From positions 1 through 22,572 of the IMG/VR virus record IMGVR_UViG_3300033571_007070: a stretch of DNA of 22,572 bases; one strand, written 5' to 3'. This DNA is from a virus. The first letter of the stretch is position 1. Each line of letters starts with the position of its first letter. Below the pieces are notes generated by a model. That model saw nothing but the letters and a program-made list of their open reading frames with translations. It ran no database searches and was not told the DNA's origin. Positions 6,449 through 12,050 of the stretch are shown in pieces. Both the position numbers and the translations under genes were made by a program.

Positions 6449-7313
6449 CGATCTGGAAACGCGCCACATCCTGCACGAAGAAACGCGGGCAAAGGTCGTA
6501 AATGCTGAATCTCGCACGATTCGCGGTTACGGCATTGTCTTCAACAAAGAAAGCGTGGATCTACGGGCCGGTGGTCGGGTGTTCCGGGAAGTTATACGGC
6601 CGGAGGCTATGGATGGCATTGACACGTCCCGGATGCTGGCAATGCACAACCACGACAGTAACCGACTATTAGGGAATGCCGCTTCAGGAACCATGCGCAC
6701 AGGCACAGACGCGACGGGCGTATGGTACGAAGTTGATCTACCAGACAGCCCAACCGGACAAGATGTATTTATCTCTGTACAGCGGGGCGATACGCAGGGT
6801 AGTTCTTTTCAGTTCACTATTGCGCCCGACGGCGAACGGTGGTCTATGCGGGGCGGTAAAGCGTTCCGGGAAGTGACCAAGTTTGGCGGGGTGTATGAGA
6901 TGGGGCCGGTTTCGGAACCTGCTTACCCTGATACATCTATTGGCGCTCGTTCTTTGGAAGCAATGGAAGCGGCGGAAAAGGAAGACCGGGCAAATGAAGA
7001 CAAGGATTGGAGCGTAAGTAATAGCGCCTACTTCATCCAGCAAGTCAACTGGACAATGGAAGAAACGTCGTGGAGGCTGCGTAATCTGGAAAAGTTTATG
7101 CAAGCAGACCCAGACAATTCCCAACTATACCAGGAAACACGCGATGCGATCACAGAGGCACGCGAAGCCTTGAAAAGAATGATCGGATTAGAGGCGCAAA
7201 TAATCAGCACCGTTAACGGGCAAAGAAGCGAAGAAAAAGGCGCGGAAACGCGAGAAGATAAACCTGCTGCAATGACTGACGAGGAGTTTGAGCAATTGCA
7301 GCTTTTAGTTTAA
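6414..7313 (+). CDS. Prohead protease (HK97 gp4-like, peptidase S78)
   Basis: This is a capsid-maturation serine protease that removes the capsid protein's N-terminal domain and then digests itself. RTIRGYGIVFNKES (35-48) starts the fold. The catalytic histidine is in MLAMHNHDSNRLLG (probably H80) and the nucleophile in GDTQGSSFQF (probably S131). GPVSEPAYPDTSIGARS (164-180) is the canonical end of the protease domain. Residues 181-299 form an extra charged, probably helical tail ending in an acidic EFEQLQLL segment. HK97 gp4 is about 225 residues, so this tail is roughly 75-115 residues longer and could act in scaffolding. The ATG at 6414 lies in the end of the portal gene, with ATG 6441 as an alternative. 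The capsid gene follows after 17 bases. Confidence 0.9.
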   Translation: MKKNQEQRRMNSDLETRHILHEETRAKVVNAESRTIRGYGIVFNKESVDLRAGGRVFREVIRPEAMDGIDTSRMLAMHNHDSNRLLGNAASGTMRTGTDATGVWYEVDLPDSPTGQDVFISVQRGDTQGSSFQFTIAPDGERWSMRGGKAFREVTKFGGVYEMGPVSEPAYPDTSIGARSLEAMEAAEKEDRANEDKDWSVSNSAYFIQQVNWTMEETSWRLRNLEKFMQADPDNSQLYQETRDAITEAREALKRMIGLEAQIISTVNGQRSEEKGAETREDKPAAMTDEEFEQLQLLV

Positions 7314-7330
7314 CACAAACAACAAACACA

Positions 7331-8593
7331 ATGGCTAACACAGTCGAATTACTCCAAAAAAGGCAGCAGGTCTGGGTTGAACTCAAAGACCTCCGGGCTG
7401 CAAAGGACGAGAACGGGCAATACACAGACCCACTCGCAAAGCAAAAGGAAATTGACCTAAATCTGCGTTTCACAGACCTGACCAACGCTATTCAGGCCCG
7501 CCAAATCGAAGACGAGCAGCAAAAGGCACTTGAAGCCGAAATGCTGGAACGCGACCGCAACGGCAAAAACACAAGCACTACCGAAAAAACACAGGCAACG
7601 TATGATGATGTGTTTTGGCGCTGGACAGTAAGCCCACACGGCGGGACAAACCGCCTGAATGAAGAAGAACTGCGTATGCTCGAAACACGCGGCACTTCTA
7701 CGCAGATCGGATCTACCGACTCCCTTGGTGGATTTACCGTTCCGCAGCAATTCTCCAACGAATTGGAGGTTGCAATGAAGTGGTACGGCGGTATGTTGGC
7801 AGCGGCCGGGATTATGAACGACACAGTAGGCGGCACGCTTAAATACCCATCCTTGGATGACACGGGTGTGAACGGCGCTGTCATTGCTCAGGGCGTTGGC
7901 ACCACGGTTTCGGATTTGACCTTTGGTAACGTCTTGTTTGGTGACTATACGGTCGACTCAAAGATCATTAAAATGTCTAACGAGTTGATGAATGACAACC
8001 GCGTTGGACTGGTACAGACTACTTTGGGCGAATTGCTGCCTGCCCGTCTTGGTCGCGCTGTTAACAGCCTATTGACCAACGGAACCGGCACAAACCAGCC
8101 GTACGGTCTGACTACCACCGTAACTAACAGCGCACTGACAACTGGCGGCGGCACGGCAATCACAAAACTTGAACTAATCCGCGCACAGCACTCTATCGAC
8201 AAAGCATACCGTACCGGGCCAAACGTGGGCTGGATGATGCACGATACTATCTTGGGCTACTTGCGCACGCTTGACGTGGGTAACACTGACACGGTGCAGA
8301 TTTTCACCCCGTCTTTGGTTGTTGGTGAGCCTGACCGCTTGCTTGGTATGCCGATCTACATTAACAATGACCTGGAAGCGGCAAACGGCACAACGCGCCT
8401 TCCTGTTACTGCCAAACGCCACATCTATTTCGGTGACTTTAGCAAGTTCAAAGTTCGCCGTATTGGTGGCATCAATTTGAGCCGTAACGAAAGCCTTTAC
8501 TGGGCTGAACGTGCAGTGGGCTTTATGGGATGGCTCCGTTTGGACTCCAACCTTGTAAACGCAAGCGCGATCAAGTACATCCTGCAGGCGTAA
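7331..8593 (+). CDS. Major capsid protein (HK97 gp5 fold)
   Basis: This is the main shell protein. Residues 1-75 (VELLQKRQQVWVELKDLRAA and following) are a charged coiled-coil, matching the Delta/scaffold domain that the prohead protease removes. A linker follows, and the mature part probably begins near residues 118-130. The conserved HK97-fold start is GSTDSLGGFTVPQQF (127-141), then GGTLKYPSLDD, a long spine-helix region KIIKMSNELMNDNRVG, and LLTNGTGTNQPYGL, which is typical of this family. Length (420) is standard. It is preceded by an A-rich leader (cacaaacaacaaacaca) without a Shine-Dalgarno sequence, as usual for highly expressed Bacteroidota genes. No separate scaffold gene is seen, which fits the fused Delta domain. 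Confidence 0.95.
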   Translation: MANTVELLQKRQQVWVELKDLRAAKDENGQYTDPLAKQKEIDLNLRFTDLTNAIQARQIEDEQQKALEAEMLERDRNGKNTSTTEKTQATYDDVFWRWTVSPHGGTNRLNEEELRMLETRGTSTQIGSTDSLGGFTVPQQFSNELEVAMKWYGGMLAAAGIMNDTVGGTLKYPSLDDTGVNGAVIAQGVGTTVSDLTFGNVLFGDYTVDSKIIKMSNELMNDNRVGLVQTTLGELLPARLGRAVNSLLTNGTGTNQPYGLTTTVTNSALTTGGGTAITKLELIRAQHSIDKAYRTGPNVGWMMHDTILGYLRTLDVGNTDTVQIFTPSLVVGEPDRLLGMPIYINNDLEAANGTTRLPVTAKRHIYFGDFSKFKVRRIGGINLSRNESLYWAERAVGFMGWLRLDSNLVNASAIKYILQA

Positions 8594-8594
8594 G

Positions 8595-8804
8595 ATGTAC
8601 GTGAAGTTGAAAAAATCGGGGCGGGTGGCCTGGGTTTCAGAGCATAACGGCGCTTTCTTGATTGACAGCGGCGAAGCTGAAGAAGTCCAGGCAACCCACA
8701 CCGATATTAGAGAAACTGCAACCGTAAAGCGTAACACCGAAAAACGTGGCGTTCAAGATAACGACAACACCGACAGAAGAACCGATCACTTTGGGCGAGG
8801 CTAA
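8595..8804 (+). CDS. Small hypothetical protein after capsid
   Basis: A 69-residue ORF that starts 1 base after the capsid stop codon. The N-terminal half (MYVKLKKSGRVAWVSEHNGAFLIDSGEAEEV) is a plausible small beta-rich unit with the shape KxSGRVxxVxxxxGxxLIDxGxAEEV, seen in small proteins next to capsid genes. The C-terminal half is very polar (RNTEKRGVQDNDNTDRRTDHF), and its last 19 codons overlap the connector gene in another frame, so that end may be shaped mainly by the overlap. No function is known to me. Tight coupling to the capsid gene supports a real, co-expressed protein. Confidence 0.6.
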   Translation: MYVKLKKSGRVAWVSEHNGAFLIDSGEAEEVQATHTDIRETATVKRNTEKRGVQDNDNTDRRTDHFGRG

Positions 8805-9336
8805 AGATTGGCTGAAGGTTCACCCGGATGTGGCGGAGGATGATAACCTTATTCGTGCGCTAATTAAGGCAGCGCGGGTATGGGCGGAACGTCACGCGGG
8901 TGTGTGTCTGATTGAGCAAACGGTTGAAGAAGTTTGGGACTTCTTCCCGGAATACGGCGTTTTTGAATTGGCAATGGCTCCGCTTACAGAGGTTACAAAA
9001 GTAGAATACCGTAACGACGCAGCGGCCTACACAACATGGGCAAGCAGCAATTATACGGTGGACACTTACAGTTACCCTCCGCGTGTGGTTTCTAAAAGCA
9101 CACTACCGCCGTCTATCTCTTTGCAAAACCAGATGCCTAATTTATGGCGTATCACATACAAGGCCGGCACAACGTCGGCCAAAAATGTAGATGCCAATGT
9201 AAAAACGGCCATGCTTTTGCAGATAGGCATGATGTACGAAAACAGGGAAGATATACCGATCCTGAAAAATGGCGCTAATCCAACAGCTCGGAGTGCTTAC
9301 GCGCTTTTGTCGCTGTCCAGGGTTAATCTGATATGA
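8746..9336 (+). CDS. Head-tail connector protein (gp6/phiE125 gp8-like)
   Basis: This protein should form the ring beneath the portal, the first adaptor of the neck. The opening PTEEPITLGEAKDWLKVHPD (9-28) followed by EDDNLIRALIKAARVWAERH (31-50) is the hallmark of the phage_connect_1/gp6 adaptor family: a TLxEAKxxL helix, then D..I..LI.AAR...E...G. The rest (PLTEVTKVEYRND and an SYPPRVV segment) gives the expected beta part. At 196 residues it is typical. The start is GTG at 8746, because no ATG lies before the conserved motif; it overlaps the preceding small ORF by 59 bases. Its stop overlaps the next start as ATGA. Confidence 0.85.
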   Translation: MAFKITTTPTEEPITLGEAKDWLKVHPDVAEDDNLIRALIKAARVWAERHAGVCLIEQTVEEVWDFFPEYGVFELAMAPLTEVTKVEYRNDAAAYTTWASSNYTVDTYSYPPRVVSKSTLPPSISLQNQMPNLWRITYKAGTTSAKNVDANVKTAMLLQIGMMYENREDIPILKNGANPTARSAYALLSLSRVNLI

Positions 9337-9704
9337 GAAACACGACTGCCAACATATCACAATCCATCCCGTCTATTTCTTCCCTACGGGAACGGGTAAC
9401 GGTTCAAACGTTCACAACAACGCGGGGCGATAATGGCGAACAGGTCAACACGTGGGCGGATTTGCGGACTGATTGGGCGCTGGTTGAATATCCGGTTACG
9501 GGTAACGATGAAAGGTATTTTGGGGATCAGGAAATGAGCCTGCAGCGGGCGCGAATTACGATGCGCTACCGTGGCGACATCCTGCCCAAAATGAGGATTA
9601 TACATAACATCGACGGCTCAAAATCCATGACTTACGACGTGCTGTATTTAGCAATATTAGGTGCAAGGAAGTTTGAGGTGTTCACTTGTGAATCAGTGGA
9701 ATGA
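9333..9704 (+). CDS. Head closure / head-tail joining protein
   Basis: A 123-residue protein with the Phage_H_T_join (SPP1 gp16-like) pattern: LRERVTVQTFTTTRGDNGEQ (19-38), a tryptophan pair in VNTWADLRTDWALVEY (39-54), GNDERYFGDQEMSLQRARIT, then MRYRGDILPKMRI and a C-terminal YDVLYLAILGARKFEVFTCE. This small beta-barrel closes the neck pore beneath the connector. Start (9333) and stop (9704) both form ATGA overlaps with neighbours, so translation is coupled. The N-terminal 18 residues are poorly conserved. Confidence 0.82.
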   Translation: MRNTTANISQSIPSISSLRERVTVQTFTTTRGDNGEQVNTWADLRTDWALVEYPVTGNDERYFGDQEMSLQRARITMRYRGDILPKMRIIHNIDGSKSMTYDVLYLAILGARKFEVFTCESVE

Positions 9705-10111
9705 ACACGGGGAAATACATATACGGGAAGTTAAGCGGCACGGCGGGCGTTACGGCGCTTGTAAGTACGCGGATATACCCCATGATATTGCCCCAGGATG
9801 CGATCTATCCGGCCATTGTGTACAGTGTAGACAATAAGCCGTTAGATAGCAACATGAAGGATAGGGCGGGCTACCACGACCGCGCTACGGTAACGCTGAA
9901 TATCTGGGCTGACGTAAAGTTTGGGCAAGCGGCCTACACTTCACTCGATGCAATAGACACGGCGGTGAGAACGGCAATGGATTTTCAGACAGGAACCTCA
10001 AACGGGGTTACGTGTGAGACTTGCAAATACATGGGAAGTGAAGACATATACAGCGAAGATAGGCTATTGATTGGCCGGTCTGCAACGTATGTGCTAACTA
10101 TAAAAGTATGA
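9701..10111 (+). CDS. Tail completion protein (DUF3168-like)
   Basis: The 136-residue protein matches the DUF3168/tail terminator pattern: a short N-terminal helix (KYIYGKLSGTAGVTALVSTRIYP), LPQDAIYPAIVYSVD (30-44), then strands RATVTLNIWADVKFGQAAY and a C-terminal SATYVLTIKV. Proteins of this group (SPP1 gp17, HK97 gp10-adjacent ORF) cap the tail tube and join it to the neck. It overlaps the upstream and downstream genes by 4 bases each. The order, before rather than after the gp10-like gene, is reversed from HK97, but both genes are present. Confidence 0.8.
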   Translation: MNTGKYIYGKLSGTAGVTALVSTRIYPMILPQDAIYPAIVYSVDNKPLDSNMKDRAGYHDRATVTLNIWADVKFGQAAYTSLDAIDTAVRTAMDFQTGTSNGVTCETCKYMGSEDIYSEDRLLIGRSATYVLTIKV

Positions 10112-10605
10112 TAGACGCACAACTTCAGGCGGATTTAAACAAGGTGATTGCAGCCGTTCAAAAGATCGGGCCGGTATTGTACCGGGATGCAAAAAAAGAG
10201 CTAAAAGCGGCGGCGCGTCCTTTGTCGGCGGCTGTGAAGTCTGTTACTCCGGTCGGTAAGAAGCCACATAATCGCTATCCTAAGTTGAGGCCAGGCCAAA
10301 CGAAAGCGGCAAAAGGACAAGGTAGGGTAATTGCGTCTTACCGCCCTGGGAACCTGAAGCGATCTATTGGTGTGCTAAGTTTTAGGCGGGCTAAAACATC
10401 TGTATTTGTCGGTGCAAGGCTTCGCGGTGTGTACGATGGCTACTATGGCCATACTGTCAACTACCCAACAAGAAGTGTAAACGACAAAATGAGGCCGGGT
10501 AAATACTTCTTGGAAAAAGCAGTAGCAACGGCCGGGCCTGCAACGCTAAAAGAAGCGGCAAATAAGTTAAGCCGCGTAATTGTGAAATATTGGGAATCAA
10601 AATGA
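10108..10605 (+). CDS. HK97 gp10-like tail/neck protein
   Basis: A 165-residue basic protein with the HK97-gp10 pattern: an N-terminal helix (LNKVIAAVQKIGPVLYRDAKKELKAAARPL), then SVTPVGKKPHNRYP, PGNLKRSIGV (the conserved G.L..SI motif), VFVGARLRGVYDGYYGHTVNYPT (matching vG....gYgy.vEyGT) and RPGKYFLEKA (the RP..FL..A motif). These proteins take part in head-tail joining or tail completion. It starts within the previous gene's ATGA and overlaps the next gene's ATG in the same way. Confidence 0.85.
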   Translation: MIDAQLQADLNKVIAAVQKIGPVLYRDAKKELKAAARPLSAAVKSVTPVGKKPHNRYPKLRPGQTKAAKGQGRVIASYRPGNLKRSIGVLSFRRAKTSVFVGARLRGVYDGYYGHTVNYPTRSVNDKMRPGKYFLEKAVATAGPATLKEAANKLSRVIVKYWESK

Positions 10606-10874
10606 AAATCAGATACACAAAGCAATTCACAGACGAACACGGCATGACCTTCTTGCCCGGATGGGTAGCTGAACACTCGCAGTCAGACTGTGAAAAGCGC
10701 ATATCACAGGGCTTTGCGGCCCCTACTGAGGAAGGAACAAGAGCATTAAGGTACTCCGTAAGCGCACCCGTTTTGGTGGATGCATGCGCCGTACCGGATG
10801 CGCCTGAAGGCTTATATCAGCCGATGGAACAGGAAGAAGAAAGAAAAGGCCCAAAGGTCTTCAAAACAAAATAA
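10602..10874 (+). CDS. Small hypothetical protein of the neck region
   Basis: A 90-residue protein starting MKIRYTKQFTDEHGMTFLPGWVAEHSQSD. ATG at 10602 overlaps the previous stop as ATGA and is preferred over the TTG at 10590. The first half, with LPGWVAEHSQSDCEKRISQGFA, resembles small proteins that sit between neck and tail-tube genes in many siphoviruses (a K.F....G....pG..ae.......l...G.a pattern). The second half is acidic and low-complexity, ending QEEERKGPKVFKTK. I know no function. Confidence 0.65.
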   Translation: MKIRYTKQFTDEHGMTFLPGWVAEHSQSDCEKRISQGFAAPTEEGTRALRYSVSAPVLVDACAVPDAPEGLYQPMEQEEERKGPKVFKTK

Positions 10875-10894
10875 ACAAATAAACACACTACACT

Positions 10895-11323
10895 ATGGCA
10901 CAGACAGTTGGTACAGTTCTGGCAAAAAACATGAAGCTATATTTTGGCGCGACTGCATTGACGTGCCAGGTAGATGTTTCTATCTCCGGCTCTACAAACA
11001 TGTTCGAAACAACATGTAAAGACAGCGGGGCAAACTCTGCTTTCCTTCCCGGTTCAAAATCTTGGACAGCAAGCGGAACGCTAAACTACGCGGATGATGC
11101 CACCCTTGGTTTTGGCACATCCACGACGGGTATTTTCGACAAATGGGACGGGCAAGGCACCGTTTCCGTAGTCTTCCAGACCGGAGCAAGCGGTGACCGC
11201 AAATGGAGCGGCACGGGCTATGTTTCGAGCTGGACTATGAATAGCTCCGGCAATGATGAGGCCGTAACCGTGGATTTTGAGATCCAGGGAACAGGCGCAC
11301 TTGCTATGGCTACAATCAGCTAA
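10895..11323 (+). CDS. Major tail (tube) protein
   Basis: The subunit of the non-contractile tail tube. This 142-residue, beta-rich protein resembles the TP901-1/Phage_tail_2 group: KNMKLYFGATALTCQVDVSI (10-29), a TNMFETTCKDSG segment (matching i..TtKdS), PGSKSWTASGTLNY (the g...w..s..g....d pattern), a WDGQGTVSVVFQTG strand pair, and GTGYVSSWTMNSSGNDEAVT toward the end. The A-rich leader (ataaacaaataaacacactacact) suggests strong expression, in keeping with a high-copy structural protein. The tail assembly chaperone genes follow directly, as expected for this position. Confidence 0.87.
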   Translation: MAQTVGTVLAKNMKLYFGATALTCQVDVSISGSTNMFETTCKDSGANSAFLPGSKSWTASGTLNYADDATLGFGTSTTGIFDKWDGQGTVSVVFQTGASGDRKWSGTGYVSSWTMNSSGNDEAVTVDFEIQGTGALAMATIS

Positions 11324-11340
11324 TCAAACAACAACATGGA

Positions 11341-11694
11341 ATGACAACCTATTTGAATTTGGATGGCGTAGAGCGTCCGGTGCGTTTTGGTTTTGGTGCT
11401 TTGTACCAATACGAACAGCGTACCGGACGCAATGCCCTGGAGGATTTTGCAAAGATGGCAGGCGGGGCGGTTTCAATCACTTTGATGGTTGACTTGCTCT
11501 TTGCCGGACTTGTAGCAGGGCATAGGCATGAAAAAGTGCCAGTTTCTTTTAATCAGGACGATGTAGCAGAATGGATGACCCCTGAAGTGCTAAATCAAAC
11601 GGCCGTAATGTTCACAGACGCATTTCCAGCAGAGCAGCAGGAGGGCGACGGCGAAAAAAAGACGAAGCCCCCGAAAGTGAAAGTGATGGCCTAA
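11341..11694 (+). CDS. Tail assembly chaperone, short form (gpG-like)
   Basis: A 117-residue protein in the position of lambda gpG, between tube and tape-measure genes. It begins with a strand pair (TYLNLDGVERPVRFGFGALYQYEQ), has GRNALEDFAKMAGGAVSITLMVDLLFAGLVAG (29-60) and ends in a lysine-rich tail. Such proteins coat the tape measure and recruit tube subunits, and are not part of the virion. The end of the gene carries a slippery A AAA AAG (11655-11661). Ribosomes that do not slip make this short form, ending EKKTKPPKVKVMA. A -1 shift joins its first 107 residues to the downstream T frame. Confidence 0.85.
   Translation: MTTYLNLDGVERPVRFGFGALYQYEQRTGRNALEDFAKMAGGAVSITLMVDLLFAGLVAGHRHEKVPVSFNQDDVAEWMTPEVLNQTAVMFTDAFPAEQQEGDGEKKTKPPKVKVMA
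11639..11661 (+). promoter_or_regulatory. -1 programmed frameshift site with SD-like stimulator
   Basis: The heptamer A AAA AAG (11655-11661) is in the correct phase of the G frame (GAA AAA AAG). It is the same slippery sequence as in E. coli dnaX. An AGGAGGG lies at 11639-11645, 9 bases upstream, near the spacing of the dnaX Shine-Dalgarno-like stimulator. After a -1 slip, reading continues at GAC (11661) in a frame open to 12050. I see no obvious strong stem-loop immediately downstream. Confidence 0.85.
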
Positions 11695-11705
11695 GATGGC
11701 AACGG

Positions 11706-12050
11706 TTGATCGAGATGGGGGCGGCGGCTGGATTAAAGGAAGATGAGTTTTGGTCTTGTACGCCACGCTATTTGTATGCCTTGCAAAAGGCAAAGAGGGA
11801 CGAAAGTCGGCAGTCTTGGGAACAAGCCAGGTACATAGGATTTTGGTCTTTAAAGGCGGCAGGATCTAAGGTTAAAAGCCCTGAAAAATTGGGTAAATTC
11901 CCTTGGGAAATGCGGCAAGTGGTATTCCCCAAACAATCCATTGAGGAGCTAAAGAAGTTTGATGAGGAGGCCGATTTAATACTCAAAATGACTAACCCGG
12001 AAGCGTACGAACGCTACATAAAAGCAAAGGAGGCGCAAAATGACGGCTAA
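11706..12050 (+). CDS. Tail assembly chaperone, T extension (gpGT by -1 frameshift)
   Basis: This frame is open without interruption upstream through the slip site, so the real product is most likely a G-T fusion. The fusion has 107 residues of G, then 129 codons from 11661, about 236 residues in all; its junction reads EKK then DEAPESESDGLRWQRLIEMG. The T part has GLKEDEFWSCTPRYLYALQKAK, the FW.lTP.el motif seen in T-type chaperones, and a charged C-terminus. The TTG at 11706 is only the first in-frame start-like codon and is not preceded by a convincing leader, so independent initiation is the weaker reading. Its end overlaps the tape measure gene by 11 bases. Confidence 0.8.
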   Translation: MIEMGAAAGLKEDEFWSCTPRYLYALQKAKRDESRQSWEQARYIGFWSLKAAGSKVKSPEKLGKFPWEMRQVVFPKQSIEELKKFDEEADLILKMTNPEAYERYIKAKEAQNDG

